Source of the DNA: DATIKM01 sp035477595
GTDB lineage: Bacteria; Armatimonadota; Chthonomonadetes; Chthonomonadales; CAJBBX01
Length of the DNA stretch: 44,863 nt
Direction: 5' to 3'
Assembly: GCA_035477595.1 (NCBI GenBank)
Contig: DATIKM010000013.1
Span: forward strand, 1-44,863
The number at the start of each line of letters is the position of its first letter. The first letter of the stretch is position 1. Positions 32,778 through 40,993 of this stretch are shown here, piece after piece. The notes below the pieces were generated by a model. The model had not been told where the DNA came from and did no database searches. It saw nothing but the letters and a program-made list of their open reading frames with translations. Made by a program: the position numbers and the translations under genes.

Positions 32778-33887
32778 GTGGCCTCGCTATCCACCGGCAT
32801 GCCCGCCCGCGTCACCGCTGCCTTGCGCCCATGGCTGATGCTGGCGGTGGTATGCGCGGCGTTCTCGCTGGACCCGACCTTCCGCTCCACGTTCTGGACC
32901 GCCTCCTACCTGCCCAACATCCTGCAGCAGGCGGCAACCAACATCATCCTCGCGGTCGGCATGACCTTTGTCATCCTGACGGGTGGCATCGACCTGTCGG
33001 TCGGCTCCGTGCTCGCTCTGTGCGGCGTCGCGATGGGCCTGGCAATGCACGGGGACCTGCCCCTATTCCTGTCCTACGCCCTCGTCCTGCCGGTCGTTGT
33101 AGCGGCCGTGGTGGTTGCGTTGAGGCTCCATGGCCCGTCGCGCGCCTGCGCGCTGGCGGCCGTTGTGGTGTGTGGGGCGGTGGCGGGACCCCTTGTGGAG
33201 CGTGGCCTCTCGGGCGGTGTGCTGCTGGAGGGTGCGCTGGTCATTGCGCTTGCCGTGGGCGTCGCCTGTGGCCTGACGAACGGCCTCCTCGTCACCGCGG
33301 GGCGCGTGCCCCCCTTTGTTGTGACCCTCGGGATGCTCACGGCTGCGCGCGGCCTGACCGTCTACGCCACCGACGGCAACAGCGTGTCGGGGCTGTCGAC
33401 GCGACTGGGCATGCTCGGACAGGGCGCGCCTGTCGTGCTGATCGCGCTCTCTGCGGTTGTCGCTGGCGTCGTGCTGCTGCACCGTACCCGCGTGGGCCGC
33501 TACATCCTGGCAATAGGCGGCAGCGAGGAGGCCGCACGTCTCTCGGGAGTACCGGTCACCGCGATGAAGACGCTGGCCTACGTGCTATGCGGCGCCTGTG
33601 CTGCCTGCGCGGCCGTCGTCCTGACGGCCAAGTTCGGCCTCGCCGATACCGGAGCCGGCGCGAACGCGGAGCTGAACGCGATCGCTGCCGTGGTGATCGG
33701 CGGGACCAGTCTGTCCGGCGGACGGGGCAGCATCACCGGCAGCCTGGTTGGCGCGCTCACGATCGCGGTGCTGAACGCCGGCCTCGTGCTCATCGGCCTT
33801 CGCGACACGCTCCAGGGCGTGGTGATTGGCGCCGTCATTGTGGCGGCGGTGATGCTGGACCGGTACCGGCGCTGGAGCGCCGCGTGA
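32778..33887 (+). CDS. Sugar-type ABC transporter permease (RbsC/BPD_transp_2 family)
   Basis: 369 residues, about ten hydrophobic segments. The family signature VGMTFVILTGGIDLSVGSVLAL is split over 50-75 and the EAA-like loop GVPVTAMKTLAYVLCG lies near 255-270. AIAAVVIGGTSLSGGRGSITGSLVGAL is the other conserved stretch. It normally pairs with a double-domain ATPase (RbsA type) and a periplasmic binding protein, but neither adjoins it. A stretch of about 45 residues (roughly 110-155) appears inserted relative to compact members. The GTG start has GGGAG upstream. A sialidase-like gene follows 28 bp later, pointing to uptake of a sugar released by that enzyme, as inference. Confidence 0.88.
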   Translation: MASLSTGMPARVTAALRPWLMLAVVCAAFSLDPTFRSTFWTASYLPNILQQAATNIILAVGMTFVILTGGIDLSVGSVLALCGVAMGLAMHGDLPLFLSYALVLPVVVAAVVVALRLHGPSRACALAAVVVCGAVAGPLVERGLSGGVLLEGALVIALAVGVACGLTNGLLVTAGRVPPFVVTLGMLTAARGLTVYATDGNSVSGLSTRLGMLGQGAPVVLIALSAVVAGVVLLHRTRVGRYILAIGGSEEAARLSGVPVTAMKTLAYVLCGACAACAAVVLTAKFGLADTGAGANAELNAIAAVVIGGTSLSGGRGSITGSLVGALTIAVLNAGLVLIGLRDTLQGVVIGAVIVAAVMLDRYRRWSAA

Positions 33888-33915
33888 GAAGGCGGGTACC
33901 GCGGGAGGGCTCGCA

Positions 33916-35163
33916 ATGACCGACGTTACTGCAGGAGGGGGCGCCATGACAGACGCATCCGCCGCACCGTGCCAACGTACCATGTCGTTCTCCGCGCCAC
34001 AAGGGGAGCTCATCTTCCGCCCACAGGCTCTCCACAACCATGGGAGTTGTGTCGTCGAGCTGGAAGACGGCCAGCTACTGGCCTGCTGGTACCGTGGCTC
34101 GGGTGAGCGGACGGCGGACGACGTGGCCGTAATGGGGGCGCGGCTCCGATCCGGTTCCCAGCGGTGGTCGCGTCCGTTCGTGCTTGCGGACACGGCGGGC
34201 TTCCCGGATGTCAATCCCTGCATGGCCATCGATCGTGCCAGCCGGCTGTGGCTCTTCTGGATTACAGTGCTGGACAACCGGTGGGAGAGCTCCTTGCTCA
34301 AGTACCGCGTCTCGAACCGTCCCGCAAGGCGCGCAGGATGTCCGCACTGGAATGCCGGCGACGTGCTCCACTTGAGGCCATCCCCCGAGTTCGCGGACGT
34401 CGTGCGCCGCGACCTGCCCCGTCAGTGGGAGCCCTACCTCGCGCGAGCCTCCGAGAGCGAGCGCACCTTGCTGGAGCGTTACATTGATGATCGGATCGCG
34501 GCTGCGGGAGACAAGCTTCGCGTGCGTCTGGGCTGGATGACCAGACCGCACCCCATCCAGCTACCCAGCGGACGTTTCCTCCTCCCGCTCTACTCCGACG
34601 GGTTCGACTTCTCGTTGATGGCCTACACGGACGACCTGGGTGCCTCTTGGGCCGTCTCCGAGCCGATCGTGGGGCCGGGCAACGTGCAGCCCAGCGTCGT
34701 GCGGCGCGCCGACGGCACGCTGGTTGCGCTCTTCCGGGACAACGGTCCCCCGCCGCAGCGAGTATTGGTGAGCGAGTCGCGCGACGAGGGCGCCACGTGG
34801 ACGCTGGCGCGCGACACGGACCTGCCCGACCCCGGCGCCGGCCTCGAGGTGATCGCGCTGAGCAGCGGGCTCTGGGTCCTGATCAACAACGACACCGAGG
34901 AGGGTCGCCACCGGCTGGCGCTGACGGTGTCGCTGGACGAGGGCCGCACCTGGCGACTAGCTCGCCGGCTGGAGGACGATCAGCCGGGCGCCGACGCAGG
35001 ATCCTATGCCTACCCATCGATCGTGCAGGCGCATGACGGCTTGATCCACGCGACCTACACCTACCGACCCAACCGCCAGGCCGCGCAGCGGTTTGGACCA
35101 GGCGAGACGATCAAGCACGTGCGCTTCGGCGAGGACTGGCTGAGAGAGGGCGCGGGCGCGTAG
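33916..35163 (+). CDS. BNR-repeat sialidase-like protein
   Basis: 415 residues, no signal peptide. A six-bladed propeller of the exo-alpha-sialidase superfamily is suggested by Asp-box motifs (SxDxGxTW): TDDLGASW (near 235), SRDEGATW (near 290) and SLDEGRTW (near 338). The opening RPQALHNHGSCVVELEDG and QLLACWYRGSGER is typical of non-viral BNR proteins, with the Arg in FRPQ a possible member of the arginine triad. Activity on sialic acid is not assured; many bacterial members act on other glycosides or have no known activity. GGGAGGG precedes the ATG. It follows the permease by 28 bp and is probably co-transcribed with it. Confidence 0.85.
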   Translation: MTDVTAGGGAMTDASAAPCQRTMSFSAPQGELIFRPQALHNHGSCVVELEDGQLLACWYRGSGERTADDVAVMGARLRSGSQRWSRPFVLADTAGFPDVNPCMAIDRASRLWLFWITVLDNRWESSLLKYRVSNRPARRAGCPHWNAGDVLHLRPSPEFADVVRRDLPRQWEPYLARASESERTLLERYIDDRIAAAGDKLRVRLGWMTRPHPIQLPSGRFLLPLYSDGFDFSLMAYTDDLGASWAVSEPIVGPGNVQPSVVRRADGTLVALFRDNGPPPQRVLVSESRDEGATWTLARDTDLPDPGAGLEVIALSSGLWVLINNDTEEGRHRLALTVSLDEGRTWRLARRLEDDQPGADAGSYAYPSIVQAHDGLIHATYTYRPNRQAAQRFGPGETIKHVRFGEDWLREGAGA

Positions 35164-35211
35164 CCTGCGCCTCCTGCGCCCAAGGGCTCGCCGCCGGCGT
35201 CCCCGGCCATC

Positions 35212-35220
35212 TGGTACAAT
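35212..35220 (+). promoter_or_regulatory. Extended -10 upstream of ftsK
   Basis: TGG followed by TACAAT (35215-35220) with no convincing -35. Transcription from about 35227 would leave only 6 nt before the GTG at 35233 but 36 nt before the ATG at 35263, favouring the latter as the start. Confidence 0.4.
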
Positions 35221-35262
35221 CAGCGGCGAGACGTGATCCCCTCCGGCTCGGACGCCCCCGGC

Positions 35263-37542
35263 ATGGCCACTCGACGCGCACCCACCCGACGCTCCCGTCC
35301 GCGCACCGCCACGGCGCCAAGTTGGCTGCCCGATCTCTTCGGTCTGCCGCTATTCTTCGCCGGCGCAGCGGTGCTGCTCTGGCTCGCCTGGCCGCAGCGC
35401 GCGCCTCTGCCTGGCGCCGTCGTGGAAGTCCTTGGCAGCGTGGTGGGCGATGCTTCGTGGGCGGTCGCTGTCGCGCTTCTTGCGGCAGGCTCGCTCCTCC
35501 TGGTCGGCTATCGGGGCGCGCCCCTGCGTCACGCCGTTGCCGGCATGACGCTTCTTGTGGTCAGCGCGGCGTCATGGCACGAGCTCGCCGGCTCCGTCCC
35601 GGACCGAATCGCTGCGGCCGGTGGCTGGCTCGGCGACGCGGTGGTCGGGACCCTGCTCGCGTGGTGCGGCATCCTCACCACCCATCTGGCGCTCGCTCTG
35701 ATCGCGTGCGTGGGGGTCGCCCTGCTGGTGGATCGACCCCTCGTCGGGCTGGTGACGGCGAGGCGTTGCCGGCGCACGTCGGACGAGACCGGCAGCACGG
35801 AGGCCAGCGCACGTCCTACGCGCGTGGCTGCTTCCCGGGTGCGTGATCGATCTGTCGGATCCGCTAGCGCGCGGGAGCGCACGCGAGCGGTGGCCGAAGC
35901 CCGCAACGACACAACCAGGCCGGAGGCCCCCGCCGAGTCGCCCCCTCGAAGGGCGGCGCTGCCGCCCGAGATCGGCCTGCCCGACGAGGGCGGAGAGGCT
36001 CCGCGCGCCGAGACGAGCGTGCCCCCACGGCGTCGCTCCGGACGCACTGCCAACCCGGAGCAGCCGCCGCTGCCTGCCCTGGCTGTCGAGGCACGCGGCG
36101 GGGACGGCTCGTACCGGTTGCCCCCCGTTGAGCTTCTGTCCGAGCCCCGGGCTGGCAGTGCGCGCAGCTCCGAGCACGAGATGGCCCGCAAGATCGAGGT
36201 ACTGGAGCGCACCCTCGAGGAGTTTGGCATCGAGGCGAACGTCGTGGAGATCGCGCGCGGCCCCACTGTGACACGCTACGAGGTTCGGCTGGCACCGGGA
36301 ATCAAGGTGAGCAAGATCGTGTCGCTGGCGGATAACCTCGCCATGGCCCTCGCCGCGATCGACGTGCGCCTTGAGGCGCCCATCCCCGGCAAGTCCGCCA
36401 TCGGCGTCGAGGTGCCCAACGCCGCGGCGGCCACGGTCACCCTTCGCGAGTGCCTTGACTCCCCCGAGTTCTGGAACGCGCCGGGCAAGCTGACAGTGGT
36501 CCTCGGGAAAGACGTGGCAAACCGCAACCGCTACGCCGACCTGGCTCGCATGCCGCACCTGCTCATCGGGGGCTCCACCAACTCGGGCAAGTCGGTCTGC
36601 CTGAACGCAATCATCGCCTCCATCACGTACCGAGCCACCCCCGCCGAGGTCAAGCTCCTGCTGATCGACCCAAAACGCGTGGAGTTAGCGCTCTGGGACG
36701 GTATCCCCCACATGATGTGCCCTGTGGTGAAGGACATCCGGCAGGCCGCCGGCATCTTCCGGGCGGCTCTACGGGAGATGGACCGCCGCTACGACCTCTT
36801 CTCGCGCATGGGCACGCGCAACATCGATGGCTACAACACGCGCGTGCCGCTGGAGGACCGTCTTCCCTATGTCGTGATAATCGTCGACGAGCTGGCGGAC
36901 CTGATGATGCAGGCCGGCGCGGAGGTCGAGACCTCGATCTGCCGGCTAGCGCAGCTCGCTCGGGCGACGGGCATCCACATGGTGATAGCGACGCAGCGGC
37001 CCTCCGTCGACGTCATCACCGGCCTCATCAAGGCCAATATTCCCTCACGCGTCGCCTTCGCCGTGTCGTCCCAGGTCGACAGCCGCACGATCCTGGACAC
37101 CGGCGGCGCGGAGCGCCTCATCGGGCGGGGCGACATGCTCTACAAGCCGATCGATGTGCCCAAGCCGATCCGCGTCCAGGGGTGCTACCTGTCGGAGGCG
37201 GAGACCAACGCGCTCGTGAGATACCTGAGGGAACAGGAGAAGCCCGAGTACTCCCTCACGCCAGTGGACCTGAGCACCTTCGAGGGAGGCCTCGCGGGCG
37301 GCGAGGACGCAGGCGGCGAGGACGACCTGTGGGAGAACGCGGTGCGACTGGTGGTCAGCAACGGGAATGCATCGACGTCCATGTTGCAGCGGCGCTTCAG
37401 GATCGGTTACACGCGCGCCGCCCGACTCCTCGACATGATGGAGGACCGGGGCATCGTCGGACCGCTCGATGGCGCGAAGCCGCGGGAGCTGCTGATCACG
37501 CGCGATGAGGCTGACCGCATGTTCGCGCGCGGCGGAGACTGA
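35263..37542 (+). CDS. ftsK: FtsK/SpoIIIE-family DNA translocase
   Basis: 759 residues from ATG at 35263; GTG at 35233 is possible. Four membrane segments (about 20-170) anchor it at the septum. A Ser/Arg/Pro-rich linker follows (about 175-290). The motor has an alpha/beta domain (EFGIEANVVEIARGPTVTRYE) and a RecA-like domain with Walker A GGSTNSGKS (about 436-444) and Walker B VVIIVDELADL (about 537-547). A C-terminal gamma winged helix (about 690-755; SMLQRRFRIGYTRAARLLDMMEDRGIVGP) recognises KOPS-type polar sequences. It moves chromosome termini through the division septum and activates XerCD. Its last 498 bp are antisense to an open frame from the opposite gene. Confidence 0.95.
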   Translation: MATRRAPTRRSRPRTATAPSWLPDLFGLPLFFAGAAVLLWLAWPQRAPLPGAVVEVLGSVVGDASWAVAVALLAAGSLLLVGYRGAPLRHAVAGMTLLVVSAASWHELAGSVPDRIAAAGGWLGDAVVGTLLAWCGILTTHLALALIACVGVALLVDRPLVGLVTARRCRRTSDETGSTEASARPTRVAASRVRDRSVGSASARERTRAVAEARNDTTRPEAPAESPPRRAALPPEIGLPDEGGEAPRAETSVPPRRRSGRTANPEQPPLPALAVEARGGDGSYRLPPVELLSEPRAGSARSSEHEMARKIEVLERTLEEFGIEANVVEIARGPTVTRYEVRLAPGIKVSKIVSLADNLAMALAAIDVRLEAPIPGKSAIGVEVPNAAAATVTLRECLDSPEFWNAPGKLTVVLGKDVANRNRYADLARMPHLLIGGSTNSGKSVCLNAIIASITYRATPAEVKLLLIDPKRVELALWDGIPHMMCPVVKDIRQAAGIFRAALREMDRRYDLFSRMGTRNIDGYNTRVPLEDRLPYVVIIVDELADLMMQAGAEVETSICRLAQLARATGIHMVIATQRPSVDVITGLIKANIPSRVAFAVSSQVDSRTILDTGGAERLIGRGDMLYKPIDVPKPIRVQGCYLSEAETNALVRYLREQEKPEYSLTPVDLSTFEGGLAGGEDAGGEDDLWENAVRLVVSNGNASTSMLQRRFRIGYTRAARLLDMMEDRGIVGPLDGAKPRELLITRDEADRMFARGGD

Positions 37543-38667
37543 GGTGCGCGCTGCGGCGGCGAAGGGCCGATGGCGGAGCGATGCGGGGCCTGGCTCGGCG
37601 GCCCGTGCTTGCCGCCGGCGTCCGGCACATGGTCTCCGGACCGCAACCCCGCCGACCTCGACGAGACCGAACGCAGCGTCACAGTCCGCACGCGCCAAGC
37701 TGACGGTGCCATGCTCCTCTGTATAGTGCGCCAGGCGCTTGCCCTCAGACGCCCCCACCGTGCGGCGCCCAAGCGGCGTCGACGCTCGGCGCTCCCCCCT
37801 CGCGACCCGATCCCAGAACGATGCGTCCATCGAGGAGCAGAAGGCGGCCAGCAGGCTGCGCATCCTCGCGGCCTTCTGCGCGACCACGGGGTCCCTGCGC
37901 GCCCGCTCCCGCACGTGCGCTGGCTCGACCATCAGGTTGGCAAACACCTCCGCCTTGTCTTCCTCGACGCCGGTGGTCGAGTAGTGGTTGAGGAAGCCAG
38001 GGAACTCATCCGAGAGTAGCGACGTGTGTGGAAGGTGCTGTGCAGAGCGCCCGCCGTCACCGTACCGGAAGCCCGGAGGATTGACAGCCGCCCATGCAGC
38101 GTCCTCGTAGAGCTTGCCATCGTCTTGCCAGTCAACGATGTGGAAGAAGTCGTGGTGAATCACCTTGCGCTGGTACAGGGGACTGTGCGCCCCACTGCCC
38201 ACGTCGAGGTAGAGCGTGTCGCGAGCGAAGTCGGGTACCGCGCCCCGGATCTGTCCGGCGAACGATAGCCCTGAGCACAGCACTACCCGCTTCAGGTCGG
38301 CGCGCCGCACGAACTCAGGCGGGAACTGCCGGAACTCCTCCACGAACAGCGGCGCGTAGGCGCTGAACGCCTGTGGCTCCGCGTGCCGACCCTCGATGGG
38401 GCCATGCGCGGTCCACACCGACAGGCCTGCGTCCTCCCACACGACCTGGATGGCGTACTCGCACTCGACGGCGCGCAGTTGGGAATGCGCGCACGGAGCA
38501 GCGGTGCTTGGCGCTGCGCTCAGGGCGCCCACGGCCAGCATCAGGCCGATCACAGCATGGAGCGCGACGCCAGCGATCGGCCTGCTCGCCGGGCGCGGGC
38601 GACGCGCCGGTGACCGTCGCGGCGGCCTGTCGTTGGCGGGAGCGCACAGCCCCGCGCTCTCCGTCAC
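37045..38667 (-). CDS. Secreted metallopeptidase-like protein; 3' end runs antisense into ftsK
   Basis: The frame is 540 codons, but only the first 300 or so look like protein. A Pro/Arg-rich N-terminus leads into a hydrophobic segment (about 32-55) that looks like a late signal peptide. The core has VIHHDFFHIVDWQDD, an HxxxH zinc-site pattern with Asp in place of the usual catalytic Glu of HExxH, and EEDKAEVFANLM, which could supply a third ligand. The GTG at 38667 overlaps the stop of the CBM9-like gene as GTGA, firmly setting the start. After about residue 305 the sequence becomes Arg/Ala-rich, and the only in-frame stop lies 498 bp inside ftsK on the opposite strand. That suggests a frameshift or lost stop near 37700, or a genuine long overlap. 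Confidence 0.6.
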   Translation of the reverse strand: MTESAGLCAPANDRPPRRSPARRPRPASRPIAGVALHAVIGLMLAVGALSAAPSTAAPCAHSQLRAVECEYAIQVVWEDAGLSVWTAHGPIEGRHAEPQAFSAYAPLFVEEFRQFPPEFVRRADLKRVVLCSGLSFAGQIRGAVPDFARDTLYLDVGSGAHSPLYQRKVIHHDFFHIVDWQDDGKLYEDAAWAAVNPPGFRYGDGGRSAQHLPHTSLLSDEFPGFLNHYSTTGVEEDKAEVFANLMVEPAHVRERARRDPVVAQKAARMRSLLAAFCSSMDASFWDRVARGERRASTPLGRRTVGASEGKRLAHYTEEHGTVSLARADCDAAFGLVEVGGVAVRRPCAGRRRQARAAEPGPASLRHRPFAAAARTSVSAAREHAVSLIARDQQLPRLRAIERSDDAPVLHHVEESGGARVTDPEAPLQHGRRCIPVADHQSHRVLPQVVLAACVLAAREASLEGAQVHWREGVLGLLLFPQVSHERVGLRLRQVAPLDADRLGHIDRLVEHVAPPDEALRAAGVQDRAAVDLGRHGEGDA

Positions 38668-39422
38668 CGCACAAACCGTAGGACGCCGAAGCGCTCGGGC
38701 ACGTGGAAGTCAGCCGGTGAGCGCAGCGTGGGAGACCATGCCGTGTACTCACCGGGAGCGCTCCGGTCGATCCGGTAGAAGTTGGCGCGACAGACGTCCC
38801 CTGCTCTCGGCGGGTGTGCTTCCGGGAACGCCGCGAAGGGAACAGCGATCTCTGCAGACCACCAGTGCGCACGCCTGGACCTGTGGTTGAGCTGGCCCCG
38901 GATCCGGACCCCCGTCTGCAACCCGGGACAATCCCACAGCACGTTCACCGTCATTGTGTCGCGACGGAGGTCGGGGCTGTCGACTCTGGCGTCGAAGACC
39001 ACGTTGCGGGGGCTTAGCTCGAGCTCGTAGTAGCGCCGCACGTCCCCCGTCGGTGACAGGAACGCCTCCACCACCTCTTCGTTGTAGACAGGGTCATCCC
39101 GGCGGGTCAGCCGTCCCCAGATGCATCGGTCCAGCGCCCGGAAACCGAGGAGGAGATGGGTGGCCGTCCAGCAGGCCCGCACACAGGTCGGCTGGTACGG
39201 CATGTGGCGTGCATCGAGCGGCTTAGCGTCCGGGTCGCCCTCCGCGAACAGGAGGCCTTCCCCGACCTCCTCCCAGAACGCATCCGTCGCGCGCCCATCG
39301 GCGGGAACGAGCCACACGGGCTGCACATCGTCCCACGGCGGCTTGGTGAGATCGCCGTCGATTGCTGGCATCGTGTCAACGTGATGGCAGTTGTAGACGG
39401 GCACGCCGCGGTCCTCAGCCAC
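38664..39422 (-). CDS. CBM9-like carbohydrate-binding protein
   Basis: 252 residues from the GTG at 39422, which has GGAGGG 7 nt upstream. Longer open frames are low-complexity. The whole protein looks like one CBM9/DOMON-like beta-sandwich: PAIDGDLTKPPWDDV at the start, CVRACWTATHLLLGFRALDR, NEEVVEAFLSPTGDVRRYYELELSPRN, WWSAEIAVPFAAF and GDVCRANFYRIDR. CBM9 modules bind sugar chain ends and often sit in multidomain glycosidases; here it is free-standing and without a signal peptide. Its stop overlaps the GTG of the metallopeptidase-like gene (GTGA), so the two are translated together. Confidence 0.8.
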   Translation of the reverse strand: MAEDRGVPVYNCHHVDTMPAIDGDLTKPPWDDVQPVWLVPADGRATDAFWEEVGEGLLFAEGDPDAKPLDARHMPYQPTCVRACWTATHLLLGFRALDRCIWGRLTRRDDPVYNEEVVEAFLSPTGDVRRYYELELSPRNVVFDARVDSPDLRRDTMTVNVLWDCPGLQTGVRIRGQLNHRSRRAHWWSAEIAVPFAAFPEAHPPRAGDVCRANFYRIDRSAPGEYTAWSPTLRSPADFHVPERFGVLRFVR

Positions 39423-39626
39423 CAATGCACCCTCCACGTGCCCTCGTCCTGTCGCAGCGGAGCGCGCGTTCACCGCGAGCAAGCGGCATAGGAAGGTCGC
39501 AGCGCGGTGACGCACATCGGACCCGAGAGCCTGCGCTCGGATTGTACGGCGGCTGCTGCGGCGAGTCAATGCGCCGCCCGGAGACCAGGGCGGAAGGGAA
39601 CCGGGCGCAGCGACACTGAAGGCAGG

Positions 39627-39655
39627 TTGACTTGCCCGCGCAGGCGTGATAGGAT
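39627..39655 (+). promoter_or_regulatory. tRNA-Cys promoter
   Basis: TTGACT (39627-39632), 17 bp, TAGGAT (39650-39655), preceded by TGA (extended -10). Transcription would start near 39662, five bases before the tRNA. Confidence 0.65.
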
Positions 39656-39666
39656 GAACGGGTCAG

Positions 39667-39742
39667 GGCGCCGTACCCAAGTGGCTAAGGGAGAGGTCTG
39701 CAAAACCTCGATTCAGCGGTTCGATTCCGCTCGGCGCCTCCA
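39667..39742 (+). tRNA. tRNA-Cys (anticodon GCA)
   Basis: Cloverleaf with acceptor GGCGCCG/CGGCGCC, D arm containing AAGTGGCTAAGG, anticodon stem GAGGT/ACCTC with anticodon GCA (CTGCAAA loop region), T arm GGTTCGATTCC, discriminator T at 39739 (U, as expected for Cys) and encoded CCA at 39740-39742. Confidence 0.97.
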
Positions 39743-39855
39743 ACTGCATCCGCTCCTCCCGCGGACGCCTCGTGTTCCGGCTTCGGCGCCTCTCAGGCCG
39801 CCCCCCTCGGCCGTGCGTCGCGCAAGTCCGGCCCGCCTTCTCAGGGGATCGGCCC

Positions 39856-40959
39856 GTGAACCACTGGGAATGTCGCGAATGCGACCATGGCGTCCATGCC
39901 GACACCGCGCCGGAGGCCTGCCCCTGCTGCGGTGAGCGGGGATGGGCCCTCAGCCACGTCGCGCGAGTCGATCTCGATGGCATAGACCGGCGTCTGCTCT
40001 CTGCGCTCGCGCAAGCCTGTCTCCTCACGTTGCGCCCCTACCGGGTGCTTGCAGCCGCTGCCGGCATCGCCGAGGAGGACGCCATCGCGCGTATCCGGCG
40101 GCTGCAGGCGGGCCCTGTCCGCCAGATCGGCGGCGTCTTCGATCCGTGCTTGCTCGGCTACCGCTCGGCCGCGCTGTTGATGGAGTGTGCGCCTTCGGGG
40201 GCAGCCGAGTTCGCCGAGGCATCGAGCCGGCACCCGTGGGTCGTCCGCACGTCGCTGTGCGACCCGAGCGGGACCGTCTGGTTGTGGCTCGCGCTCCCCG
40301 ACAATGCGGACTTGCAGTGGGAAGCGGAGCGCCTCGCTGGCCTGCAGCCCGTGCGCTCCATGGTGGTGATGCCGATCGCCGCTGTCTACCGGGCTCCGGT
40401 GGAGCGGCGCGGCGCTCCGCCCGCCCAGTGGCGTGAGATCGAGCCCCACGGGCAGGTTGAGTCTCTGCCAACCGAGTTCGAGCGGCGCGCGATCCGCGTG
40501 CTTCAGCGCGACCTGCCGCTCTCGGAGTGGGCATTCGACGACCTTGCGGCCCGCGTGGGCTGTGGCTTGACAGCGCGCGGCCTGGTTCGTGTTGGCCGTG
40601 AGTTCATGGCACGTGGGTGGCTCCGGCGGTACGGCGCCGTGATGCGGCTGCCTCGTCGTGGCGAAGAGGTCTCCGCGATTGGCGCATGGCGGGTGCCCGA
40701 CACGGGCGCTTCGAGCGTGGCCGCACGCATCGCGCGCGTGCCCGGCGTTGTCGAGGCCGCAGTCCTGGAGGGATGTTCCTGCTGGTGGCCGTACAACATC
40801 GTCGCAGAGGTCGACGGGCACAACACGGCGGAGTGTGGTTCCATTCTGAAGGCCGCTAGCGCCGTGGCGCCGGACTGCCCGCGGACGTCCGTCGCGGAAG
40901 TGCAGGACCTCAAGCGCGCCCGACCGCGCTTCTACTTCCGCGAGCCGACTGCCGCGTGA
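39856..40959 (+). CDS. Rubredoxin-like domain fused to tandem siroheme-decarboxylase-like (AhbA/AhbB, NirDLGH) modules
   Basis: 367 residues; GTG at 39856 chosen (AGGGGAT upstream). Residues 1-30 hold a rubrerythrin-type rubredoxin pattern: WECREC (Cys6, Cys9) and APEACPCCG (Cys22, Cys25). Two copies of the Lrp/AsnC-fold siroheme decarboxylase module follow (about 38-185 and 205-360). Each has a winged helix and the family landmark: VRQIGGVFDPCLLGYRS in the first, RRYGAVMRL and WWPYNIVAEVDGH in the second. The family forms heterodimers or fusions that turn siroheme into 12,18-didecarboxysiroheme for heme or heme d1. The His-containing signatures I recall (THNY and SHCY) are absent at the matching places, so activity is uncertain. 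No other heme genes adjoin it. Confidence 0.75.
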   Translation: MNHWECRECDHGVHADTAPEACPCCGERGWALSHVARVDLDGIDRRLLSALAQACLLTLRPYRVLAAAAGIAEEDAIARIRRLQAGPVRQIGGVFDPCLLGYRSAALLMECAPSGAAEFAEASSRHPWVVRTSLCDPSGTVWLWLALPDNADLQWEAERLAGLQPVRSMVVMPIAAVYRAPVERRGAPPAQWREIEPHGQVESLPTEFERRAIRVLQRDLPLSEWAFDDLAARVGCGLTARGLVRVGREFMARGWLRRYGAVMRLPRRGEEVSAIGAWRVPDTGASSVAARIARVPGVVEAAVLEGCSCWWPYNIVAEVDGHNTAECGSILKAASAVAPDCPRTSVAEVQDLKRARPRFYFREPTAA

Positions 40960-40993
40960 GTACGGCGACGGTCGCCTCGCCACAGGTTGGCCG

